A stretch of 64,000 nt of DNA from Effrenium voratum (GCA_963377175.1 CAUJNA010001446.1:1626065-1690064); one strand, 5' to 3'; numbered from the stretch's first letter, positions 42,012 through 51,960 are shown. Made by a program: numbers and translations. The notes: generated from the letters alone by a model not told the origin.

Positions 42012-42113
42012 TACCTGTGGGTCCAAACCCTGTACCCCTGGTGAACATCAAAGCAGGTGGCAAATGGATGTTCATCCACCCCAAAATGGAGCCATAGGTT
42101 ATGCCCCATGGCC
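42012..42113 (+). repeat. Family F element, diverged
   Basis: CTGTGGGTCCAAACCC, TGGTGAACATCAAAG, then CACCCCAAAATGG and ATGCCCCATGGCC. Confidence 0.55.
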
Positions 42114-42198
42114 ATGTCTAAGGAACCGCATGGCTGAGATCCGCGCAGAAAAGGCACGCGGGATTGGCCATCCCCTACGGTTTTTGCAGGGTTTCTTC

Positions 42199-42314
42199 CA
42201 TTTGGTGAATTAAGGCCCCGGGAAAAACATGAACATATGTCCAGTAGTGATGAATTCCGTTCAAAACCAACAAAGGGGAAAAAAAACACAAAACAACTAA
42301 ATCTTAAGCAAATG
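42199..42314. mobile_element. Family G element
   Basis: CATTTGGTGAATTAAGGCCCC to CTTAAGCAAATG with GTCCAGTAGTGATGAATTCC internally. Confidence 0.7.
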
Positions 42315-42487
42315 CATGTGGCAAGACTATGGTACTGGTGGAACCAATTTTCACTGCCGGTCCATTCGATCGTGGATTTTTCGCAATAGAAAAACTGTGG
42401 AGCCTTTAGCCACCTGAATCCAGCATGCGGAGCATGACCCGAATCCTTCTTTTGGCTAACCCCCAACGTGAGGTTTACAATCAAGTG

Positions 42488-42570
42488 AAAAAAACAAGCA
42501 AACAAACAAACAAGCAAACAGACAAGCAAACAAGCAAACAAGCAAACAAACAAACAAACAAACAAACAAA
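42488..42570. repeat. (CAAA)n / (CAAG)n array with a conserved 5' flank
   Basis: Tetranucleotide array preceded by GAGGTTTACAATCAAGTG, nearly the same flank as the array at 37829 (GAGGTATACAATCAAGTC). Confidence 0.85.
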
Positions 42571-42595
42571 CCCCAATCGCCACACTGCAAGCCAG

Positions 42596-42670
42596 GTGTC
42601 CTTTTGGGGAAATAGATGGATATCCCTGGACTATGAACAAACAGGTGAGCTGGGCCATCTATTCACCAAA
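42596..42670. repeat. Inverted-repeat element related to 26375
   Basis: GTGTCCTTTTGGGGAAATAGATGG at the left (partial pairing) and GGGCCATCTATTCACC at the right. Same arms as the element at 26375-26480, with a different centre. Confidence 0.5.
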
Positions 42671-42678
42671 ACAACCTG

Positions 42679-42771
42679 CCTGGATGGCCAGTTGTGTTTT
42701 TTTTGTCAATGCACTCAAAACCCCAACAACCGATCGCAGAAAAAGTGAAAGCGGCAACTTGGCTATCTAGG
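42679..42771 (+). mobile_element. Family B element with TG duplication
   Basis: CCTGGATGGCCAGTTGTG to CAACTTGGCTATCTAGG with TG on both sides. Confidence 0.8.
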
Positions 42772-43177
42772 TGGGTGCCTGGGTTTCCTGGATGGCTTCC
42801 CTGGTGCTTGGGTTCCGTTTTCCATTTTTCCATCCTGAAAATGTCCACTGCAGCCACGTTCGTAGATGCTAAGGGACCCACACCTTTTGCGGTGAAGTTC
42901 TTTGCGAACTTCCTACGTCACCCAGGCTATCAACGTGAACACATTCATGCTCAGAGGCCCACACAACGCACCCAAGGCACGTCCCCTCAAAGGCCAAACG
43001 GTGCCACTGGGTAGCCTCCTTTAAAGGGTCAGATTGCGGTCCTCTATTTGCGAATGCGTGCTCTGGAACACACATAAACACAAATATGTCCAGCAGTGCT
43101 AGATGTCCTTCTTTCTTTTTTTCCTTTTAAAGCCTTCTTTTTTTGAAGCAAACATTATCCTTAACACAAAATGGAAC

Positions 43178-43341
43178 CGACCCCCCGGCCCCCCATCGCG
43201 CCCGCACGGTGATCTTGGCTTCCGGGGTGTCATAGTCCACCTCTTGGAACATCCGGCCGCGCTCCTGCGAAGCTGTCGACAGACCTCTACCTTCAGGCCC
43301 CGGGCTCCCGATGGAGGTGGCTTGTGGTGCTTCCAGGTGGC
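43178..43341 (-). CDS. Internal exon, unidentified protein
   Basis: Minus-strand exon of 164 nt. The acceptor is a long T tract followed by CGCGAAAG|GCCACC; the donor is GGGTCG|GTTCCA. Fifty-four codons give a Gly/Pro/Ser-rich start (PQATSIGSPGPEGRGLSTAS), then QERGRMFQEVDYDTPEAKIT and VRARWGAGGS. GC3 is high throughout. The second half looks like a folded domain; not recognised. A family-B element (43393-43509) lies in the upstream intron. Confidence 0.7.
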
Positions 43342-43392
43342 CTTTCGCGGGAAAAAAAAAAACAAAACAAAAAAAACATCTGTTGGAGGTAG

Positions 43393-43509
43393 CCTGGCCA
43401 AGTTGCGACCGCTTGCTTCTTTGTTTTTCAGCCACTGTTGCAGGTCCTTGGGTTTGAAGTGCCTGGGGGAAAAAGGAAAGGCAAAAAAAAAGCAGCTGGC
43501 GATCCATGG
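43393..43509. mobile_element. Family B element, reverse orientation, long
   Basis: CCTGGCCAAGTTGCGACC to CAGCTGGCGATCCATGG with CAGCCACTGTTGCAGG in the middle. Confidence 0.65.
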
Positions 43510-43787
43510 CGGTTGTTCTTTGGAGCCTGCTGCTTTGGTTTGACTGTGTGCTTCTTGCTGGTTCAAGGGGGTCGCTTGGCAGTTTCCCGGGCTTCGGGCG
43601 TGGGGTGCTTTGCTTCACCACCGCTCTGAATCTCGCCTTCTGAGTCTCCATCTTCGATGGGGTTAGCACCAGGGCGTCTTGCTCCCATTACAAGAATGGC
43701 CAGGACCAGGAAAAGAATGGCGGCTTACATTCCCATGGTTTCAATGGTGGATTGAAGTTCAGGGCGCATGTTTAAAGGGTCAGACTT

Positions 43788-43898
43788 GGTTGACGTTGGA
43801 AGGGGCGCAAAAAAAATCATTTTAGCAGTTAAGTGGTTGGATTTCAACCACTAAACCACCATAAGCAAAAATGCAAAGAACGTTTCCCAACAACAACC
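43788..43898. repeat. Family K element
   Basis: TTGACGTTGGAAGGGGCGC, AGTTAAGTGGTTGGATTTC, AACCACTAAACCACC, then GTTTCCCAACAACAAC. Confidence 0.7.
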
Positions 43899-44764
43899 AT
43901 GCAGAAGGAGACTGCAGGTCTTTTATTTGCCGTTTCGGCTCACCCCGGAACCCAATGGCCCATGGAATTAGGGGCCCTGACCGTCTGAAAAGAACACCTC
44001 AACGAAGCCCTGGCCATGCCCCCTTGATTAACCTATGTTTAATCCGAGCCAGATTTGGAGACTCCAGGTACTTGGATTCTTAAATGTCCCTTCAGCCTGG
44101 AAATTCGCTCCATAACTTTAGGGCATAAAACAAAAACATCTATCCGTGAGGGTACAAGTAATTGCCGGGGTGTTTTCTTCTTTTGTTTGCGGACCCCAAA
44201 CATGGTGATATTGTCCCTTCATGTTCCTCTTAACCAAAAAGGGGTTCCCTACAAGACATACCTGGACCCTCGAAATTCCCTAAACATGGCTTGCCCCAGA
44301 ATAATGGTTGGTGAATCCCAATTTTTATGGGTTCCTGGAGTCTCCATGACCCTTGCAAATTGGGGTATGACCCGCATGTTTGATTCGGGTCGGATTTGCA
44401 GACTGGCAGTTATTTTTGGGTCGGATCAACACTTAGGTTGATCAAAGGGTCCTTTACACATAGAATGAGAATTGAGGGACACCACCAAGAAGATATGTCA
44501 CGCACTAAATGGGAAAAAGTTACCCCCTGGTCATTTGGGGGGCCCTAAAAAGCCGGAAGATGGAGTCCACCCCCCACTTAGACCGTTCCATTCCGAGAAA
44601 AGCAAAAACAACCCCCAGAACCAGCGACCGCCAAAAAAACAAAAACGAAAAAACAAATGAACAAAAAAACGAGAAAAACAGAAAAGAACATAAGCATGAA
44701 AATAAAAAAGGAGAAACAAAAACGGAACAAGACAACAAGAAGCCAGCGACCGCCCAGATCCCAC

Positions 44765-44886
44765 CCAAAGGGATCGGGGGGCCTTGAAGTCCACCGGGGG
44801 CCAAAAGTCCAGCAAGGTGCCCGGCTTGGCCACTTGGCTGTGCTTCGCCCACACCCCCAAATAGCCTCCACAGAGCTTTTCGGGCG
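44765..44886 (-). CDS. Internal exon, unidentified protein
   Basis: Exon of 122 nt between CGAACTCAG|CGCCCG and CTTTGG|GTGGGA (GT donor). Forty codons: EKLCGGYLGVWAKHSQVAKP, then GTLLDFWPPVDFKAPRSLW. Every third position but a few is G or C. Several aromatics and Pro suggest a compact domain; family not recognised. A family-G element begins 23 bp upstream of the acceptor. Confidence 0.7.
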
Positions 44887-44908
44887 CTGAGTTCGGACCC
44901 TGCCCTTC

Positions 44909-45020
44909 CATTTGGTTGAGACCCCTGGAAAAAAAAGAAAAAACACATATTCCAGTAGTGATACATTCCTTTTAAAACCAACAAGGGGAAGGAAATATGA
45001 CATATTCTTAAGCAAATGGA
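44909..45020. mobile_element. Family G element next to an exon
   Basis: CATTTGGTTGAGACCCC to CTTAAGCAAATGG with TTCCAGTAGTGATACATTCC internally. Confidence 0.75.
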
Positions 45021-45182
45021 AGTGCCTGAACCCTCCAGAAAAACCCACTGAAAATTGGGAGTTCACCAACCCTCATTTTGGGGCGAGAACCCCTTTTTTG
45101 AGTTGGAATTGTGAGGGTGCACGTAAATTTAAAAAGGAAATTCACAAGAATGTTGGGTTGCAAATATCCTTTTCCCCAACAG

Positions 45183-45240
45183 CTGAAAGCTTTGGGGTCT
45201 CAGCCCAGATAGGCTCCGGGGGGTCCGGGGCGGCCCTGAG
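45183..45240 (+). CDS. Short internal exon, plus strand
   Basis: Exon of 58 nt between TTTTCCCCAACAG| and CCCTGAG|GTAAGC, both near-canonical. The peptide ESFGVSAQIGSGGSGAAL is Gly/Ser/Ala-rich. It may be a linker; too short to identify. The ends are strong for this genome. Confidence 0.5.
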
Positions 45241-45260
45241 GTAAGCTTCCACAAGGGTTC

Positions 45261-45296
45261 CACCAGGGTTCCACCAGGGTTCCACCAGGTTCTGCC
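45261..45296 (+). repeat. GGTTCCACCAG repeated three times
   Basis: Three direct 11-bp units in a row, starting 20 bases after the GTAAGC donor at 45241. Confidence 0.85.
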
Positions 45297-45494
45297 ACGG
45301 CTGCGGGTGGTGCGAGCACCAAAAAGAGCACTGCATGTTGGGGGTATCACCTGGGCTTATTTTATAGGTATTTGAAGGTCCGTCTGCATAGGGGCCGGAA
45401 TAAGCAGAAGGCGCCTTAAGCCCAAAAAAGCCGCAGGGAAACACCTAAACGATAGTGGTTTATTTCAGAGCTTGTTGTTTTGAGGGTACCCTGA

Positions 45495-45600
45495 CTAGGT
45501 CCTCCAGTAGAGAGGTTAGAATAAGGGTACTCTTTTTTCTGCAGTCGATTTTAGTAGGGGTTTTGAGTGCATGGAAAAAAATCGCAACTGGCGATCCAGG
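45495..45600 (+). mobile_element. Chimeric element: family A left half, family B right half
   Basis: CTAGGTCCTCCAGTAGAGAG through TTTTAGTAGGGG is family A. It changes abruptly to TTTTGAGTGCATGG and CAACTGGCGATCCAGG, the right end of family B. Confidence 0.75.
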
Positions 45601-46253
45601 CGGTTCTTGGACTCTGCATTGCGGACCACTGCAAGCTAAGAACCTCATGTGCGAGGTAGACGCCTAGAGCATACGATCTGTAATACCTTTGTCCCGGGGA
45701 GATGCCAAAACCCACGAAGTCGGCTTCTGGTTTCCCAATTTAACACGAGCAACATGAGGATCCCCTAACTGAACACACGGGGCTTGCTTCATGGACACAT
45801 CTTGGACACAACAAATGTCTATTGAGTCTACCCTAAAAAATGCAGTTGATGGTCGGAGAACCCACCTGGACTGTCCATGACGCTTTAAACATGGGGTCAT
45901 TGGGTCACCCAATTTTATCACCCAAAGGCTCCTGGTTTCGATGCAAGAAAAGGGGCCCGACTTCACATCCAGGTTTTGAGACCCCCAAGCACCGATTGCC
46001 GGGTGTTCAATGGACGGGTCGAGAGGTCTTCCATTGAAAGCCGATCGGAGCCCTCATCAGGCAGATACATAGGGACCCGCTGTACCTCTTGAACCTGGGG
46101 CAAAGAACAGCCAATTATTTTGGCTGCTTCCCAGCACAACCAGATTCTATGCAAAAATGTGGTTAGACGCAATTACTGGCGGTTTGAACCAAACAAGGAA
46201 ACTCCCTTGGATCCAGTTGATAACCCCACGTTTCCTGGGATTCCAGGATTACA

Positions 46254-46368
46254 TGGCCAAATGGTACCATTTTGGGATAGGTGAATTCAACACACAAGTT
46301 AGAACCTATTTTAGTGGTTGGATTGGGATGTCACTGGGGGTACGAAATTTGGATTTTGACCCATGGCC
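46254..46368 (+). mobile_element. Family F element
   Basis: GGCCAAATGGTACC at the left, then GGTGAATTCAACAC, TTTTAGTGGTTGGATTGG and GATTTTGACCCATGGCC. Confidence 0.65.
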
Positions 46369-46442
46369 ACCTCGAACGCTTGAACCCCAAGTGCTGGATT
46401 GTGTTTTTTTGTTTTTTTAATGGATCCATTTCCTAAACCCAC

Positions 46443-46557
46443 GCCGAGGGCTTCCCATAGCCACATCGAACCGCTCGAGTCTCCAGCGCCTTTCATGTCG
46501 TTCAGCGCCTCGTTGATGAAGAAGGCCTCCTCCACCTGCGAACGCGACCTCGACGGC
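46443..46557 (-). CDS. Internal exon, unidentified protein
   Basis: Exon of 115 nt between GGTCCGCAG|GCCGTC and CTCGGC|GTGGGT (GT donor). The peptide is PSRSRSQVEEAFFINEALND, then MKGAGDSSGSMWLWEALG. Third positions are almost all G or C. A basic Arg/Ser start leads into a helical segment. Family not recognised. Confidence 0.7.
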
Positions 46558-46608
46558 CTGCGGACCTGCGGACCCCCCCTTCAGGCCTGCCGGTTGGGGG
46601 CCGCGGGC

Positions 46609-46695
46609 CTAGGTCCTCCAGTAGAATAAGCTGGTACCCGATGTTCTTTCTGTGGGGAACCCTCCCCCCAAAAAGGGGTAAAAGGGCACTACTGT
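46609..46695 (+). repeat. Family A element, internally deleted
   Basis: CTAGGTCCTCCAGTAG joins GAATAAGCTGGTACCCG; the right end GGACCTAG is replaced after CACTACTG. Confidence 0.65.
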
Positions 46696-47024
46696 GCCAA
46701 ATGGGAATTCAAAGTATCCAATGTGCCAAATGTTCGCTGGTACAAGCGATATTCCACTTGGCCAGCACGGCTGTTTTTAGCCACCCTTAGCGAGCCATTC
46801 TAAATTCAAGACGTCCACTATCTTGGTTGATTTCCCCTGACTCTTAGCATGAGGAACCTTGCACCCTCAAACCTCAAAATGCCTGCAACTTTGGAAGACT
46901 CAAATGTGCGGAGAGGCCTCGCATCGTCCATAAGCCCCAAAGAGATCTTGGGGATGATAGATCGAATCGATTTCAAGGAAAATAGTCACGTCTGGCAATG
47001 GAAACCAGTTGATTGTTTGTTACT

Positions 47025-47240
47025 CAAGCCAGCCAGCCAGCCAGCCACCCACCCAGCCAGCCAGCCAACCAGCCAGCCAGCCAGCAAGCAAGCAAGCCAA
47101 CAAAACAAGCCAACGGCCAACCAACTAACAAAACACACAAACACACAAACAAACAAACAAACAAACAAACAAACAAACAAACAAACAAGCAAACACAAGC
47201 AAACACTAAACAAACAAAAACAAACAAGCAAAATTCAAAG
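47025..47240. repeat. CCAG, CAAG and CAAA simple repeats
   Basis: Consecutive (CAGC)n, (AAGC)n and (CAAA)n blocks on the plus strand. Open frames here are artefacts. Confidence 0.9.
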
Positions 47241-47679
47241 CAAACAAAGCAACGCAACGCAAAAACAACGCACGCACTCGCACCAATCTAGGATATTCTA
47301 GAACATGAGCTGCAGGAGTGTACGTACCCTCGGACGACATGGTTAGTTCACCACAACCATCAAACAATGAGGGGAACACTCCACGCGCACAAACACACAC
47401 ATGTTGGAAGACATGAGTGTTTTGCAAATGAGGTAATCTGCCATTGTCCTTTCGTTTGCTTAAGCTGTTCTCTTGGTTATCTACTGACAGGCAGATTGAT
47501 CCACTGGGGTTAACGATGGTCAAAGACGTACATTTGCTGTAGCTCCCGGGAAAAAAAGGAAGATCATGTATGTCCAGTTAAAACCAGCAAGGGAACATAC
47601 CAATAACAAAGCAACTCAACATTTCAGCAAATGGAAGACAATTGTTGAAGATGGTTCAAGAGAAGACAATCGAACTCAG

Positions 47680-47772
47680 GGTTCTTCAATGCGGCCTGGC
47701 CGCCGCTCCGATCCCAGCGTTTTCGGGCTCAACGTTTGGCAAGGCCTTTTTCGCCCTCAAACGCCATCTTTG
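47680..47772 (+). CDS. Candidate exon, unidentified protein
   Basis: Plus frame after GAACTCAG|GGTTCT, reading LQCGLAAAPIPAFSGSTFGK and AFFALKRHLW, ending near TTTG|GTCC. GC3 is good; a family-C element follows at once. Not recognised. Confidence 0.45.
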
Positions 47773-47928
47773 GTCCAAAAACAAAACACCTGGTCCCCGA
47801 ACCCTCCAAACTCACTTCAATGTGGAGTAAAGCCGCAAAACCCTGGGGTGACTCCAGGTTTTTGGGGCAGTTCTTTCGGGCCCAGGTCCCCAAAGCCCCC
47901 AACCCAATGCAGGGTGCGACATATTCGC

Positions 47929-48034
47929 CCGGTCTGAAAACTCGAATCTTGCCCCGGGGCGATCGGGCCGATGGCCGCAGCAAAGTACCGCAGGTGACGA
48001 TCGAACTCTTCGTTCTTGAGCCTCAATGTGACAA
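47929..48034 (-). CDS. Internal exon, unidentified protein
   Basis: Minus-strand exon after a pyrimidine-rich tract ending TTTGTACAG|, 106 nt, donor ACCGG|GCGAAT (GC). The peptide is VTLRLKNEEFDRHLRYFAAA, then IGPIAPGQDSSFQTG. GC3 is high. It looks like the edge of a helical domain; family unknown. The acceptor tract can also be read as a hydrophobic MVFLVVCTV extension, but that is the tract itself. Confidence 0.6.
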
Positions 48035-48107
48035 CTGTACAAACCACCAGGAAAACCATTGTTTGAGCACCCCAAGGTTGGCTTTCATTGGCTTCCCTTG
48101 AAACCAA

Positions 48108-48206
48108 CTAGGTCCTCCAGTAGAGAGCTTAGAATAAGGGTAACTTTTTTTTCTGGGGAACCCTCCCCCAAAAAAGGGTGAGAAAGGGCACTACTGGGGG
48201 ACCTAG
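48108..48206 (+). mobile_element. Family A element
   Basis: CTAGGTCCTCCAGTAGAG to CACTACTGGGGGACCTAG; full ends. Confidence 0.75.
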
Positions 48207-48831
48207 GTGTACAGTTGAGCACCCCAAGGTTGGTTTCGTTGGTTTCCCTTGAAACCAATCCAAAGGCTACCTGGACCCTCAAACCCATAGAACAAGTTGG
48301 AATTCACCAAACCAGCGGCTCCGATCGGCTTCGACTGTCAATGGAAGACCCCTCGACCCCGGAGTATTGGACACCCCAGAGGTGTTTGGGGTCTCAAAAC
48401 CTGGCGGTTAAGGAGGGCCCTAAATAAATCCAATTGGAGCCTCTGGGAACCATGATGGTTGCACCTCACCCCATTCTTCAATTGGAAGTTTGAAGGTCCA
48501 GGCACCAACCCCGTCTGGTAGACGCGTCCAAGTTGTCCACTGCGGGAAGCAAACAGTTGCACTTAGGCATGTGTCAAAACGGAATTTGCTCCCTAAAAAA
48601 AAACATGGAGTTGGTCTTCCTGTTGGCTTCGTTTTTGTTTCCCTCCAAGCCTGCCTGACAAGCGGATTCCATTTAAAACACGCCCGCTCAAAACAACTTC
48701 TACAACTCCCAACTTTGGCAATTCAACGAATCAAAGCCATGGCCCGAATCTTTTGGGGTGATGCCATGTTTACAAGGGCCATGGCGAGTCCAGGTACCCT
48801 TACAAAATGTGATGTTACCCACCGCAATTCT

Positions 48832-48957
48832 TAGGTCCTCCAGTAGATAGGTTGGAATAAGGGTAATTACCCTTGTTTGTTTAGTCTATTTTAGTAGGGG
48901 AACCGAATCTCCCAACCAAAAAAGAAACGGTCAAAGGGCACCAATTGCTGGGGGACC
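48832..48957 (+). mobile_element. Family A element
   Basis: TTAGGTCCTCCAGTAGATAG to GCTGGGGGACC. A family-I element follows directly at 48958. Confidence 0.7.
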
Positions 48958-49083
48958 TACTGTGGATGGACGAAATCCTGCACCACCTACGAGGCCCTGG
49001 AGGGATGATTCCCCTGTAAATAACAACAAGCAATGGTTTCCCATGGTTTCCAACTGGTGCAGCATTTTGTCCATCCACAGTAG
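48958..49083. mobile_element. Family I element
   Basis: CTACTGTGGATGGACGAAAT and TTTTGTCCATCCACAGTAG are near-perfect terminal inverted repeats. The interior has GATTCCCCTGTAAATAAC and CAACAAGCAATGGTTTCCC. Confidence 0.8.
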
Positions 49084-49219
49084 AATTCTTGGCAAGATCC
49101 CATTTTTGGGCAAACCCGTGGGTCCGAAGGAATGGCTGGTGTGAGGCCAAGTCCGCCCTAATTTCCGCGTTGCGGTGCGGCCGAATCGCCCATGGAAGCG
49201 TCCCGACGGGTTTTTTCAG

Positions 49220-49267
49220 GACCCGATGGATCTCAAGAATTTCCGGTTCACCTTAAGCACCTGCCTA
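49220..49267 (+). CDS. Candidate penultimate exon
   Basis: Sixteen codons after GGGTTTTTTCAG|GACCCG: DPMDLKNFRFTLSTCL, then GA donor CTA|GAAATC inside a family-B element. It joins in frame to 49358-49474. The T-run acceptor is good, but the opposite strand also has a short GC3-rich frame. Confidence 0.4.
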
Positions 49268-49358
49268 GAAATCGCCAAGTTGCGACCGCGTTTTTCAGTC
49301 ACTGTTGCTGGTTTTGGGGGTAAAGTGGATGGACAAAAGCAGCAACTGGCGATCCAGG
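49264..49358. mobile_element. Family B element with TG duplication, likely intron
   Basis: CCTAGAAATCGCCAAGTTGC to GCAACTGGCGATCCAGG, TG on both sides. The proposed intron is 49268-49357 (GA donor and CAG acceptor both within the element). Confidence 0.65.
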
Positions 49359-49474
49359 TGGAGTCTCCTTCTGACCCTTGGATTGAAGCTGATTTCCTTC
49401 GGCCTTCCTTTTGGCATGGCTTTCGGTTTATCCCGACTGTTGCTATGCTTGGTGTGAATTCACGAACGTGCTGA
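49358..49474 (+). CDS. Candidate terminal exon
   Basis: Thirty-nine codons including a TGA at 49472-49474, reading VESPSDPWIEADFLRPSFWH, then GFRFIPTVAMLGVNSRTC. Part of the 5' end resembles a family-D fragment (GGAGTCTCCTTCTGACCC), which weakens it. Confidence 0.4.
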   Translation: MESPSDPWIEADFLRPSFWHGFRFIPTVAMLGVNSRTC

Positions 49475-49632
49475 TGTCGCCCAAAACGAAGATTCGAGTC
49501 AGGGCAACCCATTGTCAATTTGTCAGAAGGAGACTCCCTGGAGTCTCCATGACCCTTCAAAAAATGGTGGGTCATTACCCAAAATCATGGCTTTATGCAC
49601 CCATTTTTTAAAGGGTCAACCGGTCAACTCTG

Positions 49633-49728
49633 CCTGGATCGCCAGTTGCTGCTATTTTTCCCATGCACTTGACCCCCAAAACCGATCGCAACAGGCACGG
49701 GAAAAAGCGATCGCAACTTGGCGATCTA
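49633..49728 (+). mobile_element. Family B element cut at its right end by a family D element
   Basis: CCTGGATCGCCAGTTGCTG to CAACTTGGCGATCTA, where the expected final AGG is replaced by the family-D start. Confidence 0.7.
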
Positions 49729-49815
49729 CCTAGAGTCTCCACCCTTGAAAAATGGGGTTGCCCAAATTTAAGGGGTTATGACCCCATTGAAAAATGGGGT
49801 CATGGAGACTCTAGG
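49729..49815. mobile_element. Family D element with TA duplication
   Basis: CCTAGAGTCTCCACCC to CATGGAGACTCTAGG with TA on both sides; it appears to have inserted at the TA of the family-B end GATCTAGG. Confidence 0.7.
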
Positions 49816-50041
49816 TAGGCAGGCGTTTTGCTTTTCTTCGGCGAATCCGAACAAATTGGAGCCTCTGGGCACCTTCTGCAAGGACCTGTTAGCTAGCAGT
49901 TTGGTTGAAAAGACGCCCTCTGCGGAGTATGGTGTATTTGGCACCCGAAAGAATCAAGCTTAATGGGCTCTTTCAGCATGTCCATACATGTTGGGCCGCT
50001 ATACTTCTAATATCAAAACAGCCCAAGAGGTCGACACCATA

Positions 50042-50138
50042 CCTGAGCCGTTACAATTCCCCTAAAGGAGATTTACCCCCAGAGTTCTGAGTGATAACCC
50101 ATTTTTATGGGTAGTTTTGGGTAGTTTGAGGGCCCAGG
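50042..50138. mobile_element. Family C element with TA duplication
   Basis: CCTGAGCCGTTACAATTCCCC to GTTTGAGGGCCCAGG with TA on both sides. Confidence 0.7.
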
Positions 50139-50376
50139 TATATGCAAGAAGGCTTTGGACCACAGCGTGGGACTGTCGAATTTGGCGGCAGCGGAAGGGA
50201 CCCATTGGGTTTGGTGTTGGCTTCCGCTCAACGGGATGCCCTTTTTCAGGGCTCATGTCATGGTAACAAAAACCTCCATTCGAAAAATACACATGCAACA
50301 CCCAAGGCCCTAAGCAAAGTGGTGGTGAAAACCGGGAAAACGGGCCCTGGTTGGCATTGGCCGATTGTTCCTAGGC

Positions 50377-50466
50377 GCTTGTCCGCGGACTTCTCCATCC
50401 AGTCCTTGAGCAAATTGAAGAAGGTCTCCCGCTGCTCTTTCCAAAGAGCCATCTGGTCGGAAGCGG
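50377..50466 (-). CDS. Internal exon, unidentified helical protein
   Basis: Exon of 90 nt after TTGACGCGAG|, ending near AAGC|GCCTAG (GC donor). The peptide is ASDQMALWKEQRETFFNLLK, then DWMEKSADK: a strongly helical, amphipathic, GC3-rich segment. Family not recognised. Confidence 0.6.
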
Positions 50467-50689
50467 CTCGCGTCAAAACATGTGGACCGGGACGAACCCC
50501 AAATGGCGCGTAGCGGTTTTATGTAAAAGTACCCTCAAATAAAGACACACCCATGTGCTTGGCTTTAGTTTAAGGGGGGTACGTGGTACCTCACAAAAGA
50601 GGGACCATTTTTTGGAGACTGGGGGTGGTAGTGCACTTTTTGCGATTTTGAGGCTTGATATCTTGAGCAAGTTGCGTGCGAAGAATGAG

Positions 50690-51960
50690 TGTTTGTAACT
50701 TCTGAATCAGTCAACGGGGTCCTCTACTTTCCATTTGGGTACCTTGCTGCTAATTGCTGTGCTCATTCAAGCCAGACTAGCTGCAATTCTCTGAGCACAT
50801 GTCTGTCATTCCTGTCTGGCCTTAGAGTTGAACTAGAATCAAATCGATTCCAGAATGGAAAGACAAGCTTGTTGTTTCTGCTAATTTGCGTGCGCTTAAA
50901 AGGAGTGAAAACCCAGAAGCGACAATGCGATTTCAGTTCTAATGGTTTACAAGCTTTAAATTGCCACGTGTTAAGAGTTAATGATATTTTACTTAGAACA
51001 CAATGTAAAATTGCACTTTGAAATAGAATTAACATAGGGCTTCCCTCCAAGTAGGATTTAAATTGGGACTTATATAGAAACTAATAAGGAGAACCAAGCT
51101 TGGTGTTTCTTCTAGCTTTGAAGCCCTTCAAAAGGAGTGAACAAACCAATAAAAAAACATGCAAAATGCAAGTTCTATTCCAATTGGTTTGCAAGTGTTA
51201 GATTGTAAGGCTTTAAGTTTGAATGGGATTTCGGTTAGAATTCTGGTCAAATTGTCATTTTGATTTAGATGTTAAGCAGCACTTCCCTTCCAAGTGGGAT
51301 TTCTAATTTCTAGTTTAATTACAACTCTTATTCTAAATCAGATGCTAAATCGGAGCTTATTTTTGCACACGTGAGTTCCCTTTGAGTTTAACTAAAATTC
51401 ATATTGCGAAATCGATTCAAAACAGAAAGTCCTTTCAAGTCTAAATAGGAACTCCTTAGAACTATGACTAGAGTCTAGAAAGGAATTACAAGCTGGTTGT
51501 TTCTTCTGAGTAGTTCAATTACACGTTTTGAATCATATTTCAAATGGGAAATAATTTCCAAGTATCTAGAAATTGGGTAGAATTTAGCTATAATTTAAAC
51601 AGAATCTGGTAAGGATAGACAAGCTGGTTGTTTCTCCTTGATGGTTTAAATAGACTTATTACGCTTAGTTTGATGCTTAAGAGGACATATTAGAGTTCAT
51701 ATTGCAAAACTGATTTGAAGTGGAAGTTCCTTTGCACGTAGGACTGTAAGTAGAACTCAAATGGAAATTGAATAGAATTTAACAATGAAAGACGGACTAT
51801 GACAGACAAGCTGGTAAGTATTTGCTTGGACAACAGCAAACAAACCACAGAAACCCGAAACACCTCGAGAAAAGCCAAGCCAGAAACCAAACAAACAATA
51901 ACAAACAAAGACACTAACAAAACCGATAAAGCACACAAACGAGAACACATTTCCAGAACT
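50690..51960. other. AT-rich region of unusual composition with diverged internal repeats
   Basis: About 1.27 kb lacking the usual element families and rich in A/T. ACAAGCTGGTTGTTTCT-like motifs recur near 50862, 51094, 51488, 51619 and 51806, with irregular spacing. Other fragments (AATTGGGT, GAATAGAATTTA, TTCCTTTGCA) also recur. No gene seen. Confidence 0.6.

Noticed and set aside
43520..43690. Minus-strand acidic frame (IEDGDSEGEIQSGGEAKHPT) as an exon
   Set aside because: Two frames are equally open and neither has convincing splice sites; it may belong to the gene with the exon at 43178-43341.
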